NCBI RefSeq assembly: GCF_003459245.1 | Contig: NZ_QRVG01000022.1 | Span: forward strand, 1-26,330 | Reading direction: 5' to 3' | Length of the DNA: 26,330 nucleotides | DNA from: Collinsella sp. AF23-2 | GTDB taxonomy: Bacteria; Actinomycetota; Coriobacteriia; Coriobacteriales; Coriobacteriaceae | Shown here: positions 1-7,260 of the stretch, piece by piece | Layout: every line of letters begins with the position of its first letter | Numbering within the stretch: the stretch's first letter is position 1 | Notes under the pieces: generated by a model | The model's database searches: none | Seen by the model: the letters and a program-made list of their open reading frames with translations, nothing else | What the model was told of the DNA's origin: nothing | Position numbers and translations under genes: made by a program

Positions 1-135
1 ATTGCCAGACCGGAGGGGCGCCGGGGGCGGGAATCTGGGTGTACACATTTCCTACACAATTTGGGATCCGACTAACGTTTGCCAGCCGTTAACTACCGCT
101 CACCGAGCATCTCTTTATATAAGGCAGTCTCATGG
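1..135. other. Non-coding left edge
   Basis: No gene is supported here. It is the 3' flank of the phosphoglucomutase gene. A G+C-rich run lies at about 10-33 and a TATATA at 116-121, close to the stop codon. A short inverted pair (TAACG at 73-77 and CGTTA at 87-91) is too small to call a terminator. Nothing else is recognisable. Confidence 0.5.
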
Positions 136-1536
136 TTAAAGCGGATACGTTCCCCTAGCTAAAGCACAGCCAGCATCGAGCAACTCATCACGTTCTTCCA
201 CCGAGAACCCCTCGGCGTAGACGCGCACCACTGGTTCGGTCCCGCTAGGACGGACCAGCAGCCACGTGTCATCCTCGAATGCTAAACGCAAGCCATCCAT
301 ATGACTAACGTTTTGCGGCACCTTGCCACAAATCGACTTGGGGTTTACGCCCGGCAGCAGGGTTCGTAACGTTTCGGCATCTTCGGCCTCAAGGCGCAAA
401 TCGCGTCGACCGTAACTCGTCTTACCAAAACTGTCCTCGAGTTGGTCGACCAGAACGCCCAAAGGCGCGTCCGTCTTTGCCATAAGCTCACACAGAATCA
501 GACAGGCGAGGATTCCATCGCGCTCGGGCATATGCGCGGCGATGCCGATACCACCGGCTTCCTCGCCGCCTATGAGGACGCCACCCTTCTTCATCTCTGC
601 CGCTATATATTTGAAACCGACTGGTTTGACGGTCACGCGGCAGCCAAGCGCCTCGGCAATGCGACGCACGAGCGTCGAGCACGAAAGATTGACGACGACG
701 CGTCCCTCCAAATTACGAAATTGAACCAAGTCGCCCAAAACGAGCGCCATGATCTGATGCGGATGTATATATCTGCCGCGCTCGTCAACCGCGCCGATAC
801 GGTCGGCGTCGCCGTCGGTCACCAGGCCAGCGCAAGCTCCGTCCTCGATAACCGTATGCTCGCAAGCGTCCACCCACGGCTCAACGGGGTCGGGGCAGAT
901 ATCTTCTTGGTCAGGCGCCTGCCCGGCGTGAATCTCGTGCACCTCAACGCCAAGCTCGCGCAGCAAGTCGGCTAGATAGCCCTGGGCTGCGCCGCCCATG
1001 GGGTCAACAACCACGCGCAGGTGCGCGGCGCGGATGGCTTCGGCATCGACAAACGATGCCACCGCTTGCATATAGTCAGGAATGATATCCGCGGTGCGAT
1101 ATTGCCCCTCGATCCCCATTGGCTCGGGAGCCATGGTCTCTTCGAGCTCTTCGATGACATCCTGGTTGGCGGTCGAGCCGTCACCCATGCGAATCTTGAG
1201 ACACAGATAACCCTGCGGATGATGGGACCCCGTCACCATGAGCGCGCCGCACGCCTCACCGTCATAAGCCGCCGCCCACGTAAGGGCAGGGGTCGGAACA
1301 GGTCGCGAAGCGAGCACGGCGTCTAGCCCGTGCGCTGCTAGCACACCCGCCGCAAGCTCAGCGAACTCGCGCGCCAGGGGCCGAGTGTCGAACCCTATAT
1401 ATACCGTTTTGCCCGGATTGGTCTTTTGCCACAACTCGCCGACGGCATCGGCGATACGGGCAACGTTATCGGCAGTGAAGTCCTCATCGACGCGAGCACG
1501 CCAACCGTCAGTTCCAAAATGAATTATCGCGCACAC
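136..1536 (-). CDS. Phosphoglucomutase/phosphomannomutase family protein
   Basis: This cytosolic alpha-D-phosphohexomutase moves phosphate between C1 and C6 of glucose or mannose and supplies sugar phosphates for glycogen and cell-surface polymers. The signatures seen are the N-terminal FGTDGWRA, the phosphoserine loop TGSHHP (Ser104), the Mg-binding DGDADR (Asp241, 243, 245), the sugar-selecting GGEEAGG (323-329) and the phosphate-binding RPSGTEP near the C-terminus, so all four domains are present. The open frame extends 28 codons further upstream. I choose GTG at 1536 (466 aa) because GAGGTG lies 7 nt before it and family members begin just before this FGTDGWRA motif. GlmM is less likely, since GlmM normally carries GTDGIRG. 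Substrate preference cannot be read from sequence. All three Tyr-Ile pairs checked use TAT ATA, although Ile-ATA should be rare at this G+C. Confidence 0.93.
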   Translation of the reverse strand: MCAIIHFGTDGWRARVDEDFTADNVARIADAVGELWQKTNPGKTVYIGFDTRPLAREFAELAAGVLAAHGLDAVLASRPVPTPALTWAAAYDGEACGALMVTGSHHPQGYLCLKIRMGDGSTANQDVIEELEETMAPEPMGIEGQYRTADIIPDYMQAVASFVDAEAIRAAHLRVVVDPMGGAAQGYLADLLRELGVEVHEIHAGQAPDQEDICPDPVEPWVDACEHTVIEDGACAGLVTDGDADRIGAVDERGRYIHPHQIMALVLGDLVQFRNLEGRVVVNLSCSTLVRRIAEALGCRVTVKPVGFKYIAAEMKKGGVLIGGEEAGGIGIAAHMPERDGILACLILCELMAKTDAPLGVLVDQLEDSFGKTSYGRRDLRLEAEDAETLRTLLPGVNPKSICGKVPQNVSHMDGLRLAFEDDTWLLVRPSGTEPVVRVYAEGFSVEERDELLDAGCALARGTYPL

Positions 1537-1659
1537 GCGCAGACACCTCACAGTGTTTGGATCATGGTACGCATGAGGTATACCCGCGATACACGCTCGG
1601 CAACCTGCCGGCACCAGCATTCACCATTTGGGCAAATGCTGCCGAGGACATGCAGGCAA

Positions 1660-1690
1660 TAAAAAAACCGCCCCGTATGGAGCGGTTTTG
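1660..1690 (-). terminator. Rho-independent terminator after the methyltransferase gene
   Basis: On the minus strand, ACCGCTCC-ATAC-GGGGCGGT forms an 8-bp stem with a 4-nt loop, followed by a run of eight T. It starts about 6 nt after the stop codon of the methyltransferase gene, so the phosphoglucomutase downstream should have its own promoter. Confidence 0.85.
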
Positions 1691-1694
1691 CCCT

Positions 1695-2588
1695 TTATAT
1701 ATCGAGCGCCTCGGCCATCGCTGCCGTAGTGATTGCCGTAGTTCCACAGCAACTGCCCACCATTGCGGCACCGGCATGTCTCCATTCGATGCATGCGCGC
1801 GCGAAAGCTTCGGGGTTCTCGTGCCATACGGGGCCATCCTGAGTCTGGACCGGATCGCCCACGTTGGGACGCACCGTGACGGGAGTAGTCGCCGATGCAA
1901 CCATCCTGCGCACCGCCGCGTTCGCGGCCGCAAGCGAACAGCAATTAACACCAACCGAGTTTGCGCCGTGTTTTTCGGCGTACAAAACGGCTGCCTCAAT
2001 GTTGAGGCCATCGCCCAACAGGTCGCCCTTATCGTCAACGACAAAACTCACCAGAACAGGCATGCCGTCGGCGGCATCTCGGGCGCCGGCAAGCATGGGC
2101 TGCAAATTACGGATAGACGTCACCGTCTCGATCAGCAGACCGTCAACACCAGCATTGAGCAAGGCGTGCGCCTGTTCGCGCGCAATGCCTCGGATCTCAC
2201 GAAACTCGGCCGAGTCCTCGGCAAACCACTCAATACCGATCGGACCCATCGAGCCCAGCAGCAGCTGAGGGTGCGCCTGGCGGGCATCGTCGACGGCCCC
2301 GCGATTGACCTCCGCCACGGACGGCGCAATCTGGTCGTGCTTGAGGGCATAGCTTGATGCCTGAAAGGTATTGGTAATGAGTACCTGCGCGCCGGCGGCG
2401 ACATACAAGCGATGGATACGAGAAACGGTCTGCGGCTCTGCCAGATTCCAAAACGCCGGTGGAATATCGGCGGCGTCGTACTCACTCAACAGAACACTGC
2501 CCATGGGGCCCTGCGCCAACAAGGTCTCGCTCGACAAGCGGCGCGTAAGTTCCTCGGCACCAAAGCGATTGTAATAACTCGTATCCAT
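1695..2588 (-). CDS. Homocysteine S-methyltransferase family protein
   Basis: The protein is a single-domain (297 aa) Zn-dependent (beta/alpha)8 barrel of the BHMT/MmuM/HMT family. Such enzymes pass a methyl group from S-methylmethionine or a similar donor to homocysteine to make methionine. The zinc ligands expected for the family are visible: GVNC (Cys216) and GSCC (Cys280, Cys281). The substrate loop ITNTFQAS (71-78) near the N-terminal third is also typical. It starts 10 nt after the stop of the DtxR-family regulator and the two are almost certainly one transcript, ended by the terminator at 1660-1690. The methyl donor is not decidable: related proteins also form the N-terminal module of MetH, but no folate, B12 or activation domain follows here. 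It could act with a separate corrinoid system. Confidence 0.88.
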   Translation of the reverse strand: MDTSYYNRFGAEELTRRLSSETLLAQGPMGSVLLSEYDAADIPPAFWNLAEPQTVSRIHRLYVAAGAQVLITNTFQASSYALKHDQIAPSVAEVNRGAVDDARQAHPQLLLGSMGPIGIEWFAEDSAEFREIRGIAREQAHALLNAGVDGLLIETVTSIRNLQPMLAGARDAADGMPVLVSFVVDDKGDLLGDGLNIEAAVLYAEKHGANSVGVNCCSLAAANAAVRRMVASATTPVTVRPNVGDPVQTQDGPVWHENPEAFARACIEWRHAGAAMVGSCCGTTAITTAAMAEALDI

Positions 2589-2598
2589 ATATATCCCG

Positions 2599-3021
2599 CT
2601 ATTCCTCGACGCTGATTCCCTGCTTTTCGAGATAGGCGAGCCAGCGGTTCATCGTGTCCTCGGATAGCGCATGCTCCATCATGCAGGCCTCGGAATCGGC
2701 TCGCTCAAATTCGACACCGAGCTCCTGAACCAAAAACGTGCGGACGAGGCGATGACGGTACCAGATAGCCGTGCCAACCTCGCGGCCGCGATCGGTCAGG
2801 ACTACCTTGCCGTAGTGCGATTGCTCGACAAGCTCGGATGCCTTGAGCGCCGAAACCGCTTTATTGACCGATGCCTTGGAGACGCCAAGGCGCTGCGCGA
2901 TGTCGACCGATCGCACGCCGTTGGTTTCCCCCTCTTCGCTTTCAATGCGAACCATGCACTCCAAGTAGTCTTCGTTCGCCACCGTCAGATGTAGTTCGCG
3001 CGAGCTATTTGTCGTATCCAT
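2599..3021 (-). CDS. DtxR/MntR-family metal-dependent transcriptional regulator
   Basis: The protein has an N-terminal winged helix-turn-helix (about residues 15-80; recognition helix near VSKASVNKAV) followed by the metal-binding and dimerisation domain. Candidate metal ligands by family alignment are Asp18, Glu21, His90, Glu111, Cys113, Glu116 and His117. The EAC-x2-EH arrangement resembles iron-type DtxR/IdeR more than Bacillus MntR, which lacks the Cys. At 140 aa it has no C-terminal SH3-like domain, as in MntR-type members. The start at 3021 is preferred over the in-frame ATG at 3042: an AAGGGACGG sequence precedes it, and the predicted -10 (3053-3058) would leave the longer form almost leaderless. 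The gene diverges from pepT across a perfect palindrome and is followed 10 nt later by the methyltransferase. Iron versus manganese is undecided. Confidence 0.9.
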   Translation of the reverse strand: MDTTNSSRELHLTVANEDYLECMVRIESEEGETNGVRSVDIAQRLGVSKASVNKAVSALKASELVEQSHYGKVVLTDRGREVGTAIWYRHRLVRTFLVQELGVEFERADSEACMMEHALSEDTMNRWLAYLEKQGISVEE

Positions 3022-3052
3022 GATCTTCCGTCCCTTCTGCATTCATTGGCTG

Positions 3053-3103
3053 ATTCTACCCCATCCAAGCGTCGCGGTATGCCGTGGCATACCGTGCTAG
3101 AGT
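3053..3103. promoter_or_regulatory. Divergent promoter pair, regulator gene and pepT
   Basis: Leftward, TAGAAT (3053-3058, minus strand) is a good -10 and gives a leader of about 24 nt for the regulator. Rightward, TGCTAGAGT (3095-3103) is an extended -10 and gives a leader of about 32 nt for pepT. No clear -35 hexamer is seen on either side. Both -35 positions fall inside the palindrome at 3075-3094. Start sites are inferred. Confidence 0.5.
3075..3094. promoter_or_regulatory. Perfect 20-bp palindrome, candidate operator
   Basis: CGGTATGCC-GT-GGCATACCG has 9-bp perfect arms around a 2-bp centre. It sits midway between the divergent -10 elements, covering both -35 positions. The size and symmetry suit a dimeric or double-dimeric DtxR-family repressor, so autoregulation plus control of pepT is the simplest reading. 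The sequence does not match the classical DtxR box or the Bacillus MntR box closely. Confidence 0.6.
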
Positions 3104-3141
3104 TCTTGTTGCACACGACGACCAAGATTGGAGCGGTCTTT

Positions 3142-4389
3142 ATGGAAAACACCACCACGAACCCCGATGTCCTCGAGCGCTTTTTGCGCTACGTCCAGAT
3201 CAACACGCAGTCCGAGGATGCAAACTGCGACCAGGTACCCTCGAGCGCCGTTCAGTTTGACCTTGCCAACGTGCTGGCTGAAGAGCTGCGCGAGCTTGGT
3301 GCGGAAGATGCCCACGTGACCGAGCACGCCTATGTCTGCGCGCATATCCCCGCAAGTGTGGGCGCTGAGGACAAGCCCGCCCTGGGCCTGATCGCCCATC
3401 TCGACACCACCGAAGTTGCACCGGGCGCCGGCGTGAAGCCGCACATCGTGCACTACGAAGGCGGCGACCTGGTCTGCGGCACGGTTGACGGTAAGCCCGT
3501 TGCCATGAGTACCGCCAAGCTTCCCGCCCTGAACGACCTCGCGGGTGAGGACCTGGTCTGCAGCGATGGCACCACGCTGCTGGGCGCGGACGACAAGGCA
3601 GGCGTCGCCGAGATCATGTCGCTTGTCGCGCGTATCGCTCAGGACCCTTCTCTGCCCCATCCCGCACTCGGCATTTGCTTCTGCCCTGACGAGGAGATCG
3701 GCCACGGAGCCGAGCTGTTGGATATCGATACCTTTGGCTGCAAGTATGCCTACACGGTCGACGGTGGCCCCATCGGCGAGCTGGAGTGGGAGTGCTTTAA
3801 TGCCGCTGAGGCGACCGTCTGCTTTGAGGGCCAGTCCATCCACCCGGGCGACGCCAAAGGCCGTATGGTTAACGCAGGCAATCTGTTCTGCGACTTCAAC
3901 GCGTTGCTCCCCTACGTGCAGCGCCCGGAGTATACGGAAGGCTACGAGGGCTTTTATCACCTTGAGGGTGTATCTGCAACCGTCGATCACGCCACAGCGC
4001 GCTATATCGTCCGCGACCATGACGCAGCCAAGTTCCAGCAGAAACTCGACCTTATTGATGCCGCCGCCTCGATGCTCAACCAGCGCTTGGGTGACAAGCG
4101 CGTGACGGTCGAGATTAAGCAGCAGTATCGAAATATGGCCGAGATCGTTCGTGACTATCCCGAGCTTATTGATGTTGCCAAGGAAGCCTACCTTGCCTGC
4201 GGCGTTGAGCCCCAAGTGCTGCCGATTCGCGGCGGCACCGACGGCGCGCAGCTGTCGTTCCGCGGTCTGCCCTGCCCCAACCTTTCCACCGGCGGCTATT
4301 GCTACCACGGCGTCAACGAGTTTGTCCCGGTCAGTTCGCTCGTCAAGATGACCGACGTCCTGCAGGAGCTCGTCGCCCGTTTCGCATAA
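3142..4389 (+). CDS. pepT: Peptidase T (tripeptide aminopeptidase)
   Basis: This cytosolic M20B di-zinc aminopeptidase removes the N-terminal residue of tripeptides. At 415 aa it has the family's usual length. Metal and catalytic residues are visible: HLDT (His86, Asp88), GADDKAG (bridging Asp140), PDEEIG (catalytic Glu174 and metal Glu175), a VDGG metal Asp, and the C-terminal YHGVNE histidine. The long insert after HLDTT, including the segment through LPAL, is typical of PepT. The start at 3142 is chosen over an in-frame ATG 96 nt upstream because GGAG (3130-3133) precedes it and family proteins begin close to this point; the upstream stretch also contains the promoter and palindrome. It is the only plus-strand gene in the window, and it diverges from a DtxR-family regulator that may control it. 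Confidence 0.95.
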   Translation: MENTTTNPDVLERFLRYVQINTQSEDANCDQVPSSAVQFDLANVLAEELRELGAEDAHVTEHAYVCAHIPASVGAEDKPALGLIAHLDTTEVAPGAGVKPHIVHYEGGDLVCGTVDGKPVAMSTAKLPALNDLAGEDLVCSDGTTLLGADDKAGVAEIMSLVARIAQDPSLPHPALGICFCPDEEIGHGAELLDIDTFGCKYAYTVDGGPIGELEWECFNAAEATVCFEGQSIHPGDAKGRMVNAGNLFCDFNALLPYVQRPEYTEGYEGFYHLEGVSATVDHATARYIVRDHDAAKFQQKLDLIDAAASMLNQRLGDKRVTVEIKQQYRNMAEIVRDYPELIDVAKEAYLACGVEPQVLPIRGGTDGAQLSFRGLPCPNLSTGGYCYHGVNEFVPVSSLVKMTDVLQELVARFA

Positions 4390-4418
4390 GCCTGGCTGCA
4401 TAAGCCCAAAAGACGAAT

Positions 4419-4452
4419 CGCCCCGTCCTCTACAGAGAACGGGGCGGTTTTT
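4419..4452 (+). terminator. Rho-independent terminator of pepT
   Basis: CGCCCCGT (4419-4426) pairs perfectly with ACGGGGCG (4439-4446), followed by G and five T. It lies 30 nt after the pepT stop codon. Confidence 0.88.
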
Positions 4453-4470
4453 GATACAAGGGGAGTAGTC

Positions 4471-4640
4471 AACATCGCAGGTTGAGCCAACGTCAGCGAG
4501 CGACGTCCAAGGCGAACAAGTTGGCATGAAAAAGGCAGGGCATTGACCTTCTGGTCATGCCCTGCCTTTTGAATGACAAATTGTCGCCTTGGGCGGCGCG
4601 CAGCGTCGAGTCGTTACGGCGTTTGGTAAAACGCCGTAAC
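4471..4640 (-). repeat. Structured intergenic repeat, copy A
   Basis: This is one of three related elements in the window. The outer border GCAGGTTGAGC then GTCAGCGA (4478-4499) matches copy B. The inner part is a long imperfect hairpin: CCAAGGCGA near 4507 pairs with TCGCCTTGG near 4584, enclosing the terminator-like core at 4529-4570. The other border, GCAGCGTCGAG, is followed by a perfect hairpin with 12-bp arms (4613-4624 and 4629-4640, loop GGTA) that abuts the stop codon of the LCP gene. The minus strand is given as orientation because that gene reads into it. Confidence 0.75.
4529..4570. terminator. Bidirectional terminator-like hairpin inside repeat copy A
   Basis: GGCAGGGCA...TGCCCTGCC with an inner GACC-TTCT-GGTC forms a strong stem with one bulged T. 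Five T follow on the minus strand (A run at 4529-4533) and four on the plus strand. It probably ends the murA/LCP transcript and backs up the pepT terminator. The same core with the same TTCT loop recurs in copy C. Confidence 0.75.
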
Positions 4641-5876
4641 TTAGTAGTTGGCCTCGTAACCGTTGCCGTCGCCGGTGGGCTGTTCGTAGTAGTCCGAATC
4701 GCTCGAATCGCTTGAGCCATCGGAATCGTCAGAGCTGACCGATGAGGTTGCGGTGCCGTTTGCGTAGTCGTCAGACGTGTTGTTGCTGAGGTCGCCGATC
4801 GTAGAGCTGGAGCCGTCGGAAAGACCCATGGTGTTGGGACCCTTGGGATCCTTGCCGGCATCGACGCGCTCCATCATTTCCTTGAGCACGTCCTCGTAGA
4901 CAAAGACGTAGCTCACACCGTCAATCATGGTGCTGTCGTCGGCGTACGAGGGCAGGTTGGCCGAGTAGATACCGTCGACATCCATACCGCGCATGGCGTT
5001 GACCGTAGCCACGATATCCTGAACGCTCATATCGGTTACAAGCATATCGGACAGCGAATTAACCAGGCCAAAGATCTTCGTGGCATCGAAGTTATTGAGA
5101 ATCTGGTTGGCAAGGGCGCCAAGCACCTGACGCTGGTGGCGCATGCGCGTGTAATCGCCGTCGGCATAGGTGTAGCGGCAGCGGGCATAGGTAAGGGCGG
5201 TGGCACCGTCCATATGCTGCTGGCCAGCGGTAATCTTAATATCCAGGTGCTCGGGGTCGTCAACATCATCGGTTGCGTTAATGTCGATACCGCCAACCGA
5301 ATCAATCAGCGCCTGCATACCGTCGAAGCTGACCTCGGCATAGTGGGAAATCTGAACACCGCACAGCTCGTTGACCGCCTCGACCATGGCCTCGGCGCCG
5401 CCAACGGTATGGCAGGCGTTGATCTTCATGGTCTCGCCCTTGTACTCGACCTTGGTGTCGCGCGGAACGGAAATGAGCGTCGCCTGCTTTTGCGTGGGGT
5501 CGATGCGTGCCAGGATAATCGAGTCGGCACGATACGTATCCTCGCCCGGACGGCCGTCGGTGCCAAGAAGCAGCACGTAGAACGGATCCTTTGCCTCATC
5601 GGTGTCAACCAGAACCCGACGCAGATTGTCAGTAATGACATTAGAATCGCCGAGCTTGCCCATAATGGTGGCAAACCACAGGCCGGCAGCGGTAGTGGCA
5701 CTCAGCAGCACGCCAAGCACGACAATGAGCGCGACGTGACGAATCGTGTGGCTACGGCGGCGTTGACGAGCGCGCTCGGAATAGCGAGCCACGTTATCGC
5801 GACTGTAGATCTTGGCCTGCGCACCAGTTGAGGGTCTTCGGGTGGTGGTATCCGCGAGGGGCTTTTTATTAAACAT
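4641..5876 (-). CDS. LytR-CpsA-Psr (LCP) family cell-wall glycopolymer ligase
   Basis: LCP proteins transfer lipid-linked glycopolymers such as teichoic acids, capsule or arabinogalactan to peptidoglycan on the outer face of the membrane. Visible here are a basic cytoplasmic N-terminus (1-46), one membrane segment (about 47-70), then the LCP domain with LGTDGR (104-109), RADS (116-119), the PRDTK strand (138-142), the GGAEA region and the R-x3-Q motif in RMRHQRQ. The last ~60 residues are rich in Ser, Asp and Asn and probably form a disordered extracellular tail. The start is ATG at 5876 (411 aa): an AGG lies 6 nt before it, and the in-frame TTG two codons upstream has no better site. The gene begins 12 nt after the murA stop, so the two are co-transcribed. 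The polymer attached is unknown. Confidence 0.9.
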   Translation of the reverse strand: MFNKKPLADTTTRRPSTGAQAKIYSRDNVARYSERARQRRRSHTIRHVALIVVLGVLLSATTAAGLWFATIMGKLGDSNVITDNLRRVLVDTDEAKDPFYVLLLGTDGRPGEDTYRADSIILARIDPTQKQATLISVPRDTKVEYKGETMKINACHTVGGAEAMVEAVNELCGVQISHYAEVSFDGMQALIDSVGGIDINATDDVDDPEHLDIKITAGQQHMDGATALTYARCRYTYADGDYTRMRHQRQVLGALANQILNNFDATKIFGLVNSLSDMLVTDMSVQDIVATVNAMRGMDVDGIYSANLPSYADDSTMIDGVSYVFVYEDVLKEMMERVDAGKDPKGPNTMGLSDGSSSTIGDLSNNTSDDYANGTATSSVSSDDSDGSSDSSDSDYYEQPTGDGNGYEANY

Positions 5877-5888
5877 AGGCAACCTGTA

Positions 5889-7172
5889 TTAGTAGATGAC
5901 GGGATCGGGGACGGTAGCATGCTCGACATGCGCGCCGAGCGCCTGCAGCTTTTCGACAAACTGCTCGTAGCCGCGCTTGATGTGATGGATAGCCGAAACC
6001 TCGGTCGTCCCGTCGGCGATCAAGCCCGCTACGACGAGGGCCGCTCCGCCGCGCAAATCGGGCGAGGTAACCTGTGCACCCGAGAAGCCCTTGGCGCCAT
6101 GAATCATGGCATGATGGCTCTCGATACGAATGTCGGCACCCATGCGCACCAGCTCAGAGGCAAACATAAAGCGATTCTCGAAGATGTTCTCGGTAATAAC
6201 GGAACTGCCGTCGGCAAGGGCGGAGAGCACCATAATTTGTGCCTGCATGTCGGTCGGGAAACCGGGGAACGGAAGCGTCTGGATGTCGACCGGCTTGATA
6301 CGCTCGGCACGGTTCACATGGACGCCATCCTCGACGCGCTCGCAGTCGATACCCATGAGCTCCATCTTCTTGAGCACCATGCCCAAATGAATGGGGCAAA
6401 AGCCCGTGACATCGACACCGCGATCGTCCGCCATCAACGCACCGGCGACGATAAAGGTACCGGCCTCGATGCGGTCGCCCACCACGCGATGGATAACGGG
6501 ATGGAGCTCTTCCACGCCTTCGATAGTCACGACGGGCGTACCGGCGCCAACAATCTTGGCGCCCATCTCGTTGAGCATGTTGGCGAGATCGACGATCTCG
6601 GGCTCGCGGGCGGCATTGTCGATAACCGTGGTGCCCTGTGCGCGCACAGAGGCCATGATGAGATTCTCGGTCGCACCGACGCTGGCGAACTCGAGCGTGA
6701 CGGTGGTACCGCGCAGACCTTGGGGCGCATTAGCGTTGATGTAACCGTGGGCGGTATCGAACTCAACGCCCAGGGCCTCAAGACCAAGAATGTGCATATC
6801 GATCTTACGAGCACCCAGGTTGCAGCCGCCCGGCATGGCAATTTTGGCGCGATGGAAGCGGCCCAGCAGGGGCCCCATGACGGCGGTGGAAGCGCGCATC
6901 TTGGCAACGAGCTCGTAGGGGGCCTCCCATGAATCGACCTGAGAGGTATCAATCTCGAGCGTGTGCTCGTCGAGAACATCGATCGTAGCGCCCATGCCCT
7001 TGAGCACCTTGCCCATCACGTGGACATCGGAAATATCGGGCACGTTCTGCAGCGTCGTCTTGCCCGGCGCCAGAAGCGTTGCCGCCATGAGTTTGAGCGC
7101 GGAGTTCTTGGCGCCCGAGACGGGCACGGAGCCTCCGATGGCGTGGCCACCCTCAACGCGGATAATATCCAA
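5889..7172 (-). CDS. murA: UDP-N-acetylglucosamine 1-carboxyvinyltransferase
   Basis: MurA catalyses the first committed step of peptidoglycan synthesis, adding enolpyruvate from PEP to UDP-GlcNAc in the cytosol. The protein is 427 aa, the standard size, and consists of two inside-out alpha/beta barrels. Lys22 in SGAKNS and the catalytic Cys117 in GGCNLGAR are both present, so it should be a fosfomycin-sensitive Cys form. The start is TTG at 7172 with AAAGGG about 7 nt before it; translation there begins DIIRVEGG, as in homologues. The ATP synthase operon terminator lies directly upstream, leaving no room for a promoter between terminator and RBS. Expression therefore depends either on a promoter upstream of that hairpin or on read-through. 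The LCP gene follows 12 nt downstream. Confidence 0.97.
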   Translation of the reverse strand: MDIIRVEGGHAIGGSVPVSGAKNSALKLMAATLLAPGKTTLQNVPDISDVHVMGKVLKGMGATIDVLDEHTLEIDTSQVDSWEAPYELVAKMRASTAVMGPLLGRFHRAKIAMPGGCNLGARKIDMHILGLEALGVEFDTAHGYINANAPQGLRGTTVTLEFASVGATENLIMASVRAQGTTVIDNAAREPEIVDLANMLNEMGAKIVGAGTPVVTIEGVEELHPVIHRVVGDRIEAGTFIVAGALMADDRGVDVTGFCPIHLGMVLKKMELMGIDCERVEDGVHVNRAERIKPVDIQTLPFPGFPTDMQAQIMVLSALADGSSVITENIFENRFMFASELVRMGADIRIESHHAMIHGAKGFSGAQVTSPDLRGGAALVVAGLIADGTTEVSAIHHIKRGYEQFVEKLQALGAHVEHATVPDPVIY

Positions 7173-7185
7173 GGTCTACCCTTTC

Positions 7186-7224
7186 AAAAAGCATGCCCGG
7201 GGTGGCTGGGCCATCCCGGGCATG
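7186..7224 (-). terminator. Terminator/attenuator between atpC and murA
   Basis: CATGCCCGGG (7192-7201) pairs perfectly with CCCGGGCATG (7215-7224), with an additional partial GG/CC pairing inside the loop. On the minus strand the stem is followed by C and five T. The murA Shine-Dalgarno starts only about 5 nt after the T run, so this hairpin sits in the murA leader as well as at the end of the ATP synthase operon. Confidence 0.8.
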
Positions 7225-7260
7225 ATGTGTTCGCAAATGGTCGAACGCTAAATCGTTTGA

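Noticed and set aside
3097..4527. 476-codon minus-strand open frame opposite pepT
   Set aside because: pepT on the other strand has all family motifs and a terminator; the antisense product is unrecognised and runs through the terminator.
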